From NCBI GenBank assembly GCA_946222885.1, contig CAMIAK010000008.1:66113-130112 (forward strand): a stretch of 64,000 nt of DNA, written 5' to 3'. Of this stretch, positions 8,612 through 15,913 are shown piece by piece; positions within the stretch are counted from its first letter, which is position 1, and every line of letters starts with the position of its first letter. The notes beneath the pieces are model-generated. The model had not been told where the DNA came from, did not search any database, and saw nothing but the letters and a program-made list of their open reading frames with translations. Source of the DNA: an uncultured Nesterenkonia sp. Lineage in GTDB: Bacteria; Actinomycetota; Actinomycetes; Actinomycetales; Micrococcaceae. The translations under genes and the position numbers were made by a program.

Positions 8612-9790
8612 TTCATCATCCGACGATTCTTCGCCAGTACGCAGTGAGTACGCAGCAGATTCGATCTGAGCACCCAGCCCCGCGAGATCGTCGGGGTAAA
8701 GGTGCCCGTACGTATCCAGGGTCAGACTGGCGCTCTCATGTCCCAAAGCACGCTGCAACGCCTTAATATTCGCCCCGGCTTGAATCGCCAGTGACGCGAA
8801 TGTACCCCGCAGGTCGTGAATCCTCATGCTGGTATCGCAGTCCGCGTCCTTCAGCGCCGAACGGAAGACCCGCCTGCCCCAGTTCCTATGCCGGAACACG
8901 CCACCATGCCGACCACGGAACACATCTTCGCCGGGGGCTCGCCCATCCACATAGTTCCGCAGGTCTTCCCCCAGCGTTTGGGGCATCGGCACCCAGCGAG
9001 ACTGGTGCGACTTCGGTACCCCCTCGATGATCTCGTTGTTCAGATCCGTATATGTTCGGCTGACCGTGATCCTCATGCGCTCGAAGTCCAACGACTTCAC
9101 CTGCAGGGCGGTCACCTCACCCCACCGGAGACCACAGAGCGCCAATGTCAGGAAGAGGAGCCGGTCAGTCTCCGTCGGCATCTTCTCCCCGACCCGGCGT
9201 AGCTCTTCAACAGTCAGCCGAATACCCTCACGCTTCTTAGGCACCTTCGGCAGCTTCACAGCCTGGGCAGGGTTCACAGCCAGCAGGCGGTCATCTACGG
9301 CCAACTGGAGAGCGGACCTCAGCACCAGGCCTGCCTTCCGAGCTCGCGCCGGGGAGACCTTTCCGTCACCCTTCTGCATGTTCTGCAGCCACGCGGCGAT
9401 GTCGCTGGTGACCACCGCGTCGAGGGGCACGCTCCCCCACCGTGGCAGGATTCGAGACCGAGCAATCGAGGCGTAATCGTCAGCCGTCTTCCGACCTACC
9501 TGCAACCCGTCTAGATACCGCTGGACGGCGAGGCCTACTGTGAGTCGCCCGGCCTGCGGGTCCACGTAGGTGTGGGTGACGAGCTGCGTGGTGATCGACT
9601 CGATATGACGTTGAGCATCAGTCTTCCGGCCGAACGCCTTGGTCTTCTCGACCCCTGACGGGTCTACCCACCGTGCGCGCCATCGCTTCCCCTGGCCGTC
9701 ACGCTTCGACGGAGACCCATCAGCTTTGCGCCACAGATCTTCGACCGCGGCACGACGATTACGACGCTGAGTCATCGGCGCGTGTTCCAC
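8606..9790 (-). CDS. int: tyrosine recombinase, integrase of the tRNA-Arg element
   Basis: The 394-residue site-specific recombinase would integrate and excise the element at tRNA-Arg. It has an N-terminal arm-binding region, a SAM-like core-binding domain (about 82-180), and a catalytic domain with R222 (CGLRWGE), K260, H325/R328 (HDLRGT), H351 (LGHES) and nucleophile Y361 (TYGHL); the full set of active residues is present. The GTG start at 9790 is chosen because GAGGG lies 8-9 nt upstream; ATG at 9775 is the alternative. It overlaps the end of the XRE gene by 32 nt, so both are on one transcript. Its stop codon is 56 nt inside the left attachment core. Confidence 0.95.
   Translation of the reverse strand: MEHAPMTQRRNRRAAVEDLWRKADGSPSKRDGQGKRWRARWVDPSGVEKTKAFGRKTDAQRHIESITTQLVTHTYVDPQAGRLTVGLAVQRYLDGLQVGRKTADDYASIARSRILPRWGSVPLDAVVTSDIAAWLQNMQKGDGKVSPARARKAGLVLRSALQLAVDDRLLAVNPAQAVKLPKVPKKREGIRLTVEELRRVGEKMPTETDRLLFLTLALCGLRWGEVTALQVKSLDFERMRITVSRTYTDLNNEIIEGVPKSHQSRWVPMPQTLGEDLRNYVDGRAPGEDVFRGRHGGVFRHRNWGRRVFRSALKDADCDTSMRIHDLRGTFASLAIQAGANIKALQRALGHESASLTLDTYGHLYPDDLAGLGAQIESAAYSLRTGEESSDDEA
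8636..8664 (+). repeat. left arm-type repeat near attL
   Basis: A 29-bp direct repeat matches 17104-17132 with two mismatches; each copy contains two AGTACGCAG units 11 bp apart. The left copy lies 86 bp from the core, inside the integrase C-terminal codons, and the right copy 91 bp from its core. The symmetry suggests arm-type integrase binding sites. Confidence 0.65.
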
Positions 9791-10598
9791 TCATTGAATC
9801 CCTCTTTTGGCTGGCGCGGGCCTTAGATGAAAGATCACCGAATCCGGGGAGAAGCTCCTCCGTCCTTCGGTCGATCACCGCGTCCAGGGCCTCTCCCATT
9901 GCCCTCAATCGAGCCACATCTTCTAACCACCAAGGGCCGACATCCACTGTCGATGACGCTACCTCAAATGCATCATCACTTTGTTGAGTCAGATCCTGCA
10001 TGATGTAATCCTCGATGGCAGGAGCGAGAACCTCGCTGAGCACCTCCGAGAAGTCTCTTTCAGAACTATAGAAATCGTTAGGTTCACCGAGATCTAACTT
10101 TTCAAGTAGCCACTCCAGCGTGATGAACTCGAGAGCTCTAACCGGAGCTCTGTGGGCCAGCGTTCTACGGTAGTCCGTAGCGACATCTTCGCCGCTGAAC
10201 CCAAACACGTTCTCCCGGTCGTGAACTGAGTGGTCTATATCGCCCTGCAACCTCTCCAGTGCTTCAATCAGTTCCGAAGCAGCGTGCTTGAAGTTGTCAC
10301 TCGCATCGAGAACTCGGATCCAGTTCCGATTAATCACGTTCTGCCTCTTACCTGGAAGCAGATCCTCAACTGGCACTCCGAGTACAGCCGCTACTGTCTT
10401 TGCTTCGGAAAGCTTGAGAGAACGCTCGCCTATCTCCAGGTTATAGATGACCTGGGGGTTCATTCTTAAGCCTGCCTCGGTGATCTTGTCAGCCAGCTCC
10501 TTCCGGGACCACCCAAGTCGGTCACGTCGAGTCAGGATGTGTTGCCCGATTTCCTTATCGAGGGCTTTCGGGTCTGGGGGTTCTGTCACGCCTGCCAT
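9759..10598 (-). CDS. XRE-family transcriptional regulator (element repressor candidate)
   Basis: The 279-residue protein carries an N-terminal Cro/CI-type helix-turn-helix (about residues 15-75, including LGWSRKELADKITEAG and IYNLEIGERSLKLSE). A long helical, acidic C-terminal region of unknown family follows and may serve oligomerisation or inducer sensing. It is transcribed together with the integrase and divergently from the excisionase-like gene, with TCGTT/AACGA operators in between, so it is the likely switch between integrated and excised states. Its DNA is noticeably AT-richer than the host genes. Start ATG is at 10598. Confidence 0.8.
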   Translation of the reverse strand: MAGVTEPPDPKALDKEIGQHILTRRDRLGWSRKELADKITEAGLRMNPQVIYNLEIGERSLKLSEAKTVAAVLGVPVEDLLPGKRQNVINRNWIRVLDASDNFKHAASELIEALERLQGDIDHSVHDRENVFGFSGEDVATDYRRTLAHRAPVRALEFITLEWLLEKLDLGEPNDFYSSERDFSEVLSEVLAPAIEDYIMQDLTQQSDDAFEVASSTVDVGPWWLEDVARLRAMGEALDAVIDRRTEELLPGFGDLSSKARASQKRDSMSGTRADDSAS

Positions 10599-10646
10599 GA
10601 GCTGATTCTAACGTTTTTCAAGAAATTTCTGAATCTCGTGCATTAG

Positions 10647-10695
10647 TTGGCAAACCCGTGTTAAAGTTGATTTCGTTAGATCAACGATTATCGTT
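10647..10695 (+). promoter_or_regulatory. divergent control region with TCGTT/AACGA operators
   Basis: Three half-sites, TCGTT (10673-10677), AACGA (10683-10687) and TCGTT (10691-10695), alternate in orientation between the XRE regulator and the excisionase-like gene. A possible rightward promoter is TTGATT (10667-10672) with TATCGT (10689-10694) at 16 bp, which the operators would cover. Binding by the XRE protein is inferred. Confidence 0.55.
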
Positions 10696-10723
10696 GAGCA
10701 CTCCAGCGAGAAGGGCAGCACAC

Positions 10724-10939
10724 ATGGAAGTCCAGAATCTTCCTCCACTGATGACTACCAAGCAGGTCGCGGAGCTGACGGGGGTGCCGGAGGGCTCTCT
10801 GAAGTTCTTTCGGCACCGTGGATACGGCGGGCCTAAGAGCTTCGCGCTGACTCCCAGAGCCATCCGCTACTCCCGAGAGAGCGTCCTGGAATGGATCAAC
10901 GAGCGCATCGAAGCCGAGGAGAAGCGCTTGAGCGCGTGA
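10724..10939 (+). CDS. xis: excisionase-like MerR/AlpA-type HTH protein
   Basis: This 71-residue protein matches the small DNA-bending excisionase/AlpA fold: MTTKQVAELTGVPEGSLKFFRHRGYGGPKSF is the helix-turn-helix with wing, followed by RAIRYSRESVLEWINER. Such proteins direct the integrase toward excision and can also activate satellite genes. ATG at 10724 has AAGGG 8 nt upstream; an upstream start at 10658 would include the operators and is less likely. It is the first gene of the rightward operon and is controlled by the operators just before it. Confidence 0.8.
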   Translation: MEVQNLPPLMTTKQVAELTGVPEGSLKFFRHRGYGGPKSFALTPRAIRYSRESVLEWINERIEAEEKRLSA

Positions 10940-10957
10940 GGAGAACGGAGGCCAGCT

Positions 10958-11374
10958 ATGAACAGCGGCCTGAAGAAAGAGAAGCGGCCCGGACTCCCGC
11001 CAAGAAGTTCCCGGACCGCAACAAGAACAGAAACCCTGGAAGGGGCACTGATGATTAAGCACGATACGCCGTTGAGGGCGAATGACCAAACTTACGAGCT
11101 GGAGGATCACAATTTCCATGCACGGGGCCGGTTGGAGCTGCCGTGGGGTCCAGGGCCGATGCTCCCGGTCGCCAGCATGTTCAAGGCGGACAAGGTCAAC
11201 GACTATGGGCAGCGGCTCCGCACCGGGGTCCGGCTGACCATCCATGACGGTGACGGCGAGGTAACCCACCTTCTGCTGAGCTCGGACCAGGCCCGCTCAT
11301 TCGCAGACTGGATCTTCATCCAGGCCGACGAGATCGACGCCGAGACTGAGGCCGAGGCAGGTGAAGACCAGTGA
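10958..11374 (+). CDS. element protein of unknown function
   Basis: The 138-residue product has no family that I recognise. The first 31 residues are basic and look disordered. The rest contains a beta-rich part (VRLTIHDGDGEVTHLLLSS) and an acidic tail. Two starts are credible: ATG 10958 with GGAGG 6 nt upstream, and ATG 11051 with GGAAGGGG 5 nt upstream, giving 107 residues. It follows the excisionase-like gene by 18 nt and overlaps the next gene by a GTGA junction, so it is part of the rightward operon. Confidence 0.6.
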   Translation: MNSGLKKEKRPGLPPRSSRTATRTETLEGALMIKHDTPLRANDQTYELEDHNFHARGRLELPWGPGPMLPVASMFKADKVNDYGQRLRTGVRLTIHDGDGEVTHLLLSSDQARSFADWIFIQADEIDAETEAEAGEDQ

Positions 11375-11835
11375 CACTGTTCTGGTTTACTCCGAGCAAC
11401 GAAGCCGAACTTGAAGACGTCGAGTTCCTGAAGAATCTCGGGATCGAGGTTCGGGCGCCACGAGGCCAGACCACCTTCTACCGTGACCCAGACAGCGGCA
11501 AGATGGTCGGTTTCATCGGCAAGGTCTTCGTCCTCCAGGACGGTCGTGTGGTCGTCCGGCCTTGTGCCGACACCAGCGATGGGGCGCTGCGGATCCTGTT
11601 GCGCACCGCCCTGGACTGCGCTGAGCGGGATCACCATCTCAAGCACTCTGGTTGGTTCTACCGCCGTAAGACCACGAAGCGTCAGGGTTTCTGGGTCTCC
11701 CGGATCCTGTGTGCGGTCAACACAGAGGGGACCATGGCCCGTGAGCTGGTCGCTATGCAGGATTTGCTGAGCTCCCCGGAACAGTGGCATATCCCGGAAC
11801 ACGAGCTCGCCCCTGAGACCCAGGAGGCGAAATGA
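11371..11835 (+). CDS. element protein of unknown function
   Basis: The 154-residue product starts at GTG in a GTGA overlap with the preceding gene. It is a compact globular-looking protein with an aromatic- and Arg/Lys-rich middle (HLKHSGWFYRRKTTKRQGFWVSR) that could bind nucleic acid. No family is recognised and there are no membrane segments. The tight overlaps on both sides indicate translational coupling within the element operon. Confidence 0.65.
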   Translation: MTLFWFTPSNEAELEDVEFLKNLGIEVRAPRGQTTFYRDPDSGKMVGFIGKVFVLQDGRVVVRPCADTSDGALRILLRTALDCAERDHHLKHSGWFYRRKTTKRQGFWVSRILCAVNTEGTMARELVAMQDLLSSPEQWHIPEHELAPETQEAK

Positions 11836-12056
11836 GTGAGACCCAGATTGTTGAGGTCGCCCAGGAGAAGCTCGCTGACGTGGTGTGTGTGGTTTCCGAG
11901 GTGCGCACCAGCAGCACTGTCCCGCAGTACCGGCGTCGGGTGCATCTCTCCCTGACGGCGGCGCAGAAGGCTGTTCAGCGGGCACATGAGCGGGGCCTTG
12001 AGGCTCACATGGTCTTGTGCCGCTTGGAGCCGGTGAAGGCAGGTGATCCGGCATGA
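11832..12056 (+). CDS. small element protein of unknown function
   Basis: The 74-residue product is joined to its neighbours by ATGA overlaps on both sides. It has a valine-rich N-terminal half, then a short helical part (TAAQKAVQRAHERGLEAHMV). I recognise no family. Coding status rests on the stop/start overlaps and on the lack of any other plausible frame here. Confidence 0.6.
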   Translation: MSETQIVEVAQEKLADVVCVVSEVRTSSTVPQYRRRVHLSLTAAQKAVQRAHERGLEAHMVLCRLEPVKAGDPA

Positions 12057-12295
12057 GGACCGCACAGACCGAAACACCGGAACTCTTCTGTGATGGCACC
12101 CCTGGCGAGGTCCGGGCATACCAGACCGGCTATCAAGCGGGGGTCCATGAAGGCGTCACCATCGGGCGCGAGGAACTGGCCGCAGAACAACTACAGGCCC
12201 AACGTCACTACGCCGAGACGATGCAGATCAACCGCCTCATGGACGGAGCAATCGCCGGTATGAGAGTACGTAAGGCACGAGCGGAGGCAGCGTGA
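12053..12295 (+). CDS. small element protein of unknown function
   Basis: The 80-residue product starts in an ATGA overlap and ends in a GTGA overlap with the ATPase gene. It is mostly helical, with GEVRAYQTGYQAGVHEGVTIGREE followed by a Gln/Arg-rich helix ending in MRVRKARAEAA. It may be an accessory factor of the ATPase, but that is suggested only by position. Confidence 0.6.
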   Translation: MRTAQTETPELFCDGTPGEVRAYQTGYQAGVHEGVTIGREELAAEQLQAQRHYAETMQINRLMDGAIAGMRVRKARAEAA

Positions 12296-13383
12296 GCGAT
12301 GACCATCAGAGCAGCGTTCCCCGTTCCTCACATAGGGGGTACGGGAACAGGAACGGTCGCTTATACGGTGACGTGGCAGCCTTCCTCGAAGGCGGAATGC
12401 CGGACCCTCCAATCCCGGAGATCATGCCCCGCACAGACGGTGTGGGATTGTTCTACCGGAACCAGGTCAACGTCTGCTTCGGTGAGCCAGAGGGCGGGAA
12501 AACGACCATCGGCCTAGCGGCGGGGTTGAACGCGGTCCAAGGTGGCGGGAAGTTCTCAGTCATCGATCTGGATCACAACGGGCTCGCCGGGATCGTCACG
12601 AAGCTGCTGACCATCGGAGCCACTGTTGAACAGCTCTCCGATTTGAACCGGTTCCGCTACGCCGAACCCGATGATCGGACTGAGCTACAGGCACTTGTAG
12701 CCGACCTGGTCACTTGGGAACCCGATGTTGTGGTGCTGGACTCCATTGGTGAGCTGCTTCCGGTGATGGGCTTGAACTCCAACAGCCCGGACGATTTCAC
12801 CCTGGCGAACACCAGTGTGCTCAAGCCGCTGGCCAAGAGTGGGGCAGCAGTGATCGCTATTGATCACGTCTCCAAGCACGGCGGCGACAAGGGTCCTACG
12901 GGCACGGCAGCGAAGCGGCGGGCCGCTGGTGGCGTGATGCTGCAGGTCAGTGCGAAGGAACCGTTCACCCCAGGTAAGGGCGGGGCCGCGTACTTGACGA
13001 TCTACAAGGACCGTCACGGCGGTCTCAGGGCGCATTCCCCGAGTGGGGAGCGTGAACCGCTGGCAGGGACGTTCACCATGCATCAGGACGGCTCCTGTGT
13101 GGTCTATGCCCCGGAAGCAGGTGAACGTAAACCTGTCGCCGCTCCTGCACCCGATGTGGACGCGCTCGTGCGTCTTGATCCTCCTCCGGAGAGCGTCAGC
13201 GATGTGAAGGACCGACTGAAGTGGGGCAGTGGACGGGCCAGCATCGCGTTACGCGCCTACCGGTCCCAGATCGATTCCGGTTCCCGTTCCTTGACCGTTC
13301 CCCCGGAAGAAGAACGCCACCCCGTTCCTGTTCCTACCCCCTATGTGTCAGGAACGGGGAACGCCACCGAGGAGCCCACATGA
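12292..13383 (+). CDS. RepA/RecA-like AAA ATPase, putative replication protein
   Basis: The 363-residue P-loop ATPase resembles the RepA/AAA_25 group of hexameric RecA-fold proteins found in plasmids, phages and satellites. Walker A GEPEGGKT lies at residues 64-71 and Walker B DVVVLD at 145-150. A later IDHVSKHGG (190-198) fits the position of the sensor/histidine region, and the segment up to about residue 265 completes the core. The C-terminal 90 residues are Pro/Arg-rich. It starts at GTG in a GTGA overlap. Both ends of the coding sequence contain one copy of a 41-bp inverted repeat, which forces unusual Ser/Gly/Asn- and Pro/Val-rich peptides there. A role in element replication is inferred; no primase or initiator is otherwise seen. 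Confidence 0.82.
   Translation: MSDDHQSSVPRSSHRGYGNRNGRLYGDVAAFLEGGMPDPPIPEIMPRTDGVGLFYRNQVNVCFGEPEGGKTTIGLAAGLNAVQGGGKFSVIDLDHNGLAGIVTKLLTIGATVEQLSDLNRFRYAEPDDRTELQALVADLVTWEPDVVVLDSIGELLPVMGLNSNSPDDFTLANTSVLKPLAKSGAAVIAIDHVSKHGGDKGPTGTAAKRRAAGGVMLQVSAKEPFTPGKGGAAYLTIYKDRHGGLRAHSPSGEREPLAGTFTMHQDGSCVVYAPEAGERKPVAAPAPDVDALVRLDPPPESVSDVKDRLKWGSGRASIALRAYRSQIDSGSRSLTVPPEEERHPVPVPTPYVSGTGNATEEPT
12314..12356. repeat. left copy of 41-bp inverted repeat inside the ATPase gene
   Basis: It matches the reverse complement of 13322-13364 in three blocks of 15, 13 and 13 bp, separated by two 2-nt indels. The copy is itself a dyad: CCGTTCCT (12321-12328) faces AGGAACGG (12349-12356). It is a candidate binding site for replication, control or packaging. 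Confidence 0.8.
13280..13364. repeat. right copy of 41-bp inverted repeat plus GTTCC array
   Basis: 13322-13364 is the inverted partner of 12314-12356. Counting the adjacent sequence, GTTCC occurs at 13280, 13286, 13297, 13324 and 13330, and GGAAC at 13351 and 13358. Pairs are spaced 6-7 bp, an iteron-like arrangement at the 3' end of the ATPase gene. Confidence 0.75.
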
Positions 13384-13481
13384 GCACAGTCAATGGGCTC
13401 GATACCCGGATTTTGGAGCCTGAAGAAAGTGCGGAAATTGCGCACTTTTCCGAGCGGGTAGACCCGCGCACCAACCGATAA
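13380..13481 (+). CDS. 33-residue small protein in element operon
   Basis: It starts at ATG in an ATGA overlap with the ATPase gene and ends 10 nt before the next gene. The product (MSTVNGLDTRILEPEESAEI...) has no known family. The coding region holds two hairpins: aaagtgcg/cgcacttt (13426-13433/13441-13448) and gcggg/cccgc (13454-13458/13463-13467). It may instead be a leader whose translation governs these hairpins. Confidence 0.45.
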   Translation: MSTVNGLDTRILEPEESAEIAHFSERVDPRTNR

Positions 13482-13491
13482 GGACAACACA

Positions 13492-13782
13492 ATGAGCAGT
13501 TTCCAGATATACGAACCCGATGTGGACTTCGACGACGAGCAGGAAGCACCGAAGCCGAAGCCGCGCCATAACCAGACATTCGCGAACAAGCCTCCCGAGG
13601 CACTCTACGCCGAGATGATGATGTGGCAAGCCCGAGCGCGGCAGAACAGGGCCGAGACCAGGGCCGTGGAAGCAGAGGGCATCAACAAGACCAAGAAGCT
13701 TCGCAGCGAAGCTCACGAGCTGAGGAAGCGTCTCCGGGCAGCCGAAGAACGCATCACCGAACTTGAAGGAGATCAGCAGTGA
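13492..13782 (+). CDS. coiled-coil element protein
   Basis: The 96-residue product has an acidic N-terminus (YEPDVDFDDEQEAPKPKP) and a long charged helix from about residue 35 to the end (AEMMMWQARARQNRAETRAVEAEG...LRKRLRAAEERITELEG), so a coiled coil is likely. It may dimerise or bind a partner. No family is recognised. It overlaps the next gene by a GTGA junction. Confidence 0.65.
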   Translation: MSSFQIYEPDVDFDDEQEAPKPKPRHNQTFANKPPEALYAEMMMWQARARQNRAETRAVEAEGINKTKKLRSEAHELRKRLRAAEERITELEGDQQ

Positions 13783-14051
13783 ATGAACTCACCGAGGAGC
13801 AGATCTCCGAGGGGCTGCAGAACGCCGCCGCCGCGACACGTCATTGGATCAGCGGCGACCACCGGGCCGCGTTCCGGGTGATCACTTACTCCGAGTCCTT
13901 CCCCGCAGCCGTCCACGGGCTCCTAGCGCTTTCCGCGGTAGCAGTCGCCGGATCAGGGATGGACACCGAGAAGTTCCTGACCAACATCGCCCTGGAAGAA
14001 CAGGCCTTCCGGCTCAAGGAGCACGACAAGGAGGCCAACACCGATGAGTGA
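13779..14051 (+). CDS. small element protein of unknown function
   Basis: The 90-residue product starts at GTG in a GTGA overlap and overlaps the next gene by 8 nt. A moderately hydrophobic helix (FPAAVHGLLALSAVAVAG) in the middle might be buried or membrane-associated, and the ends are acidic and hydrophilic. I do not recognise it. Position just before the capsid genes is its only context. Confidence 0.6.
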   Translation: MNELTEEQISEGLQNAAAATRHWISGDHRAAFRVITYSESFPAAVHGLLALSAVAVAGSGMDTEKFLTNIALEEQAFRLKEHDKEANTDE

Positions 14052-14409
14052 GACCCGGCCTTCCTGCCCAGCTTGTAACGGCGTGTGGATCTACGGTCTA
14101 ACCCACCAACACCGCACCACATGCCCCCGCTACCTCGCAGAGACGGCGACGATCGCTGCTGACCATCAGCGCGGGGCAGGCATCCGCGACACCACAGACA
14201 CAGAACTACACACCATTCGGGAGCAAGACTATGAGCAGCCAGAAAGCAACTATGACTTCTTCGTCCGCTTCGAGCACAGCGGAGGATTCCACCACCGCGA
14301 ACCCCTCATCGGACCCTCAGACGCCGAACCCCGAGCGGACGGACTCTACTGGTGGGGAGCAGGATTCATCCCCGCAGAACGAACAGGAGACCCCAGAACA
14401 GGACACTGA
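14044..14409 (+). CDS. small zinc-finger-like protein
   Basis: The 121-residue product begins with CPACNGVW...HQHRTTCP, a C-x2-C ... H-x4-C arrangement that probably binds zinc. Such fingers occur in small phage proteins upstream of structural genes. The C-terminal half (about 60 residues) is encoded over the N-terminal part of the scaffold-like gene in another frame, a 179-nt out-of-frame overlap. Either both frames are used or the scaffold starts later. The first 60 residues are the firmer part. Confidence 0.6.
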   Translation: MSETRPSCPACNGVWIYGLTHQHRTTCPRYLAETATIAADHQRGAGIRDTTDTELHTIREQDYEQPESNYDFFVRFEHSGGFHHREPLIGPSDAEPRADGLYWWGAGFIPAERTGDPRTGH

Positions 14410-14848
14410 GCAGGAGCCCGAACCCGACCAGGAGCCCAACCCCGCTAACGCAGAAGCAGCGAAGTACCGGCGCCGGCTACGAGAGACCGAAGCAGAGCGC
14501 GACGCCCTGCAATCGAAGCTCAACAGCGTGATAGACAACGTCATCACCGAGAAGCTGCAGAACGTCGGAGTCCCCGCCCGGATGCTCCGCCGACTCGACA
14601 CAGATCTCAGCGGCGTCTTCGATGAACAAGGCAACTTTTCTGACGAACGACTCCTCGACCTGGTCAACGTCACCCTCAATGAGATGGGACTCGAACCAAA
14701 CCGGAACCTCAACGACATCAACAGAACCCACCAGCGCCTAGGCCGCATCGACTGGGGGAAAAACTGGAGGAATGGATACGTTCCCACTGCGGGAACAGGA
14801 CCAGAAGTTCCACCTAAATCAGGATGGGAATCAGTAATCAAGAACTGA
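14231..14848 (+). CDS. putative capsid scaffolding protein
   Basis: The 205-residue product has a Ser/Thr/Glu/Pro-rich acidic N-terminal half (about 1-75), then a coiled-coil segment AKYRRRLRETEAERDALQSKL and a C-terminal globular part (VPARMLRRLDTDLSGVFDEQGNFSDERLL). This layout matches head scaffolding proteins of actinobacteriophages, which sit directly before the major capsid gene, as here. It would guide capsid assembly and set shell size. Start ATG 14231 has gggag about 7 nt upstream; the first 60 codons overlap the zinc-finger gene. Confidence 0.75.
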   Translation: MSSQKATMTSSSASSTAEDSTTANPSSDPQTPNPERTDSTGGEQDSSPQNEQETPEQDTEQEPEPDQEPNPANAEAAKYRRRLRETEAERDALQSKLNSVIDNVITEKLQNVGVPARMLRRLDTDLSGVFDEQGNFSDERLLDLVNVTLNEMGLEPNRNLNDINRTHQRLGRIDWGKNWRNGYVPTAGTGPEVPPKSGWESVIKN

Positions 14849-14854
14849 TTCAAC

Positions 14855-14863
14855 TGGTATAAT
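14855..14863 (+). promoter_or_regulatory. extended -10 promoter of the capsid gene
   Basis: TGGTATAAT (14855-14863) is a perfect -10 box with the extended TGn motif, located between the scaffold stop and the capsid start. No good -35 is needed with an extended -10. The predicted transcript would start near 14870 and carry the hairpin leader. Confidence 0.6.
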
Positions 14864-14881
14864 GAGAATGAACTCCTGAAT

Positions 14882-14926
14882 AGGGGTGGTGAGGGGCAGG
14901 CCAGGCGCTTACCCCTCACCACCCCT
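14882..14926 (+). repeat. 15-bp hairpin in the capsid gene leader
   Basis: Perfect arms aggggtggtgagggg (14882-14896) and its complement (14912-14926) enclose a 15-nt loop. There is no T-tract. It would form at the 5' end of the capsid mRNA, 115 nt before the start codon, and could act in RNA stability, attenuation or recognition. Confidence 0.75.
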
Positions 14927-15041
14927 CCAGGGGACATCTCACGCAGCCCCAGCGGGGTCACCGGGCAGGCCAGGGCCACCGGCACGAGACACACCCAACA
15001 TTCTGACGTGTACTCACAACCCCGCTGAAAGGGCATTCACC

Positions 15042-15866
15042 ATGACGGCAACAACCGTTTCCATGAACGAGATCGCACCGACCGCGCAGGCCGGGCTCAT
15101 CCTCGAACCGCTGCTCAACGAGTCAATCTCCACTGCTGCAGCCGTATCCACCACTCACACCACCGGGGCCACCGAGTTCCGGGTCCCCATCGTCGCTGAA
15201 GACGCCATCGCCGCCTGGACCCGTGAAGGTGAAGAGATCACCCCCACCGAGGTCACCCTCGACGAGCTCACCATCACCCCCAGGAAGGTCGCCGGACTCA
15301 TCCCCGTCTCCCGGGAGCTGGCAGAGGACTCCTCCCCGGACGCCTCCGCCATCATCGGCAACTCCCTGGCCCGGTCCCTGGTGTATCAGCTGGACGCAGC
15401 CTTCCTCGGCGCCCTGCCAGCACCGGCACCGCAGGGACTCGGGAGCCTGGAGGCCACCGAGATCACCACCAGCCTGACCAACCTCGACGCGGTACTTGAG
15501 GGTAAGGCGGCTATCGGCATCGCCGGCGGCACAGCAACCGCGATCATCGCTCACCCCAACGACGCACTCGCCCTCTCGAAGCTGAAGGACGCCGAAGGCT
15601 CCAACCGGTCACTAATCGACGACGTCAGCACAGTCGCATCACTGCCTGTCATCCAGACGCAGCACGCAACCGAAGGCGAACTTTGGATCGTCGACAACAC
15701 TGCGATTCACACTGTGGTACGAGAAGACGTCAGCGTCACATCATCGTCTGACGTTTATTTCAGCTCTGATCGCGTCGCGATCCGCGCAACCGCACGAGTG
15801 GACTTCGGTTTTCCCTACCAGAACCGGCTGGTGAAGATCACCACCAACGCAGACACCGGCAGCTGA
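15042..15866 (+). CDS. major capsid protein, HK97 fold
   Basis: The 274-residue product matches HK97-type phage major capsid proteins. After a short N-terminal arm comes VPIVAEDAIAAWTREGEEIT, then the LTITPRKVAGLIPVSRELAEDS stretch, a helix with NSLARSLVYQLDAAFL, and a C-terminal beta-rich P/A-domain part ending FSSDRVAIRATARVDFGF. It is about the length of a processed capsid protein and lacks an N-terminal delta domain, consistent with a separate scaffold gene. ATG 15042 has GAAAGGG 8 nt upstream. It is the only clear virion structural gene in the element, so it likely forms a shell that relies on helper-phage portal, terminase and tail. Confidence 0.9.
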   Translation: MTATTVSMNEIAPTAQAGLILEPLLNESISTAAAVSTTHTTGATEFRVPIVAEDAIAAWTREGEEITPTEVTLDELTITPRKVAGLIPVSRELAEDSSPDASAIIGNSLARSLVYQLDAAFLGALPAPAPQGLGSLEATEITTSLTNLDAVLEGKAAIGIAGGTATAIIAHPNDALALSKLKDAEGSNRSLIDDVSTVASLPVIQTQHATEGELWIVDNTAIHTVVREDVSVTSSSDVYFSSDRVAIRATARVDFGFPYQNRLVKITTNADTGS

Positions 15867-15880
15867 CCACCACACAGCGC

Positions 15881-15913
15881 TGAGGCCCTCACCCACACCG
15901 GGCGGGGGCCTCA
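15881..15913 (+). terminator. stem-loop after the capsid gene
   Basis: Arms tgaggccc (15881-15888) and gggcctca (15906-15913) lie 15 nt after the capsid stop. No T-tract follows, so termination strength is uncertain. Confidence 0.45.
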
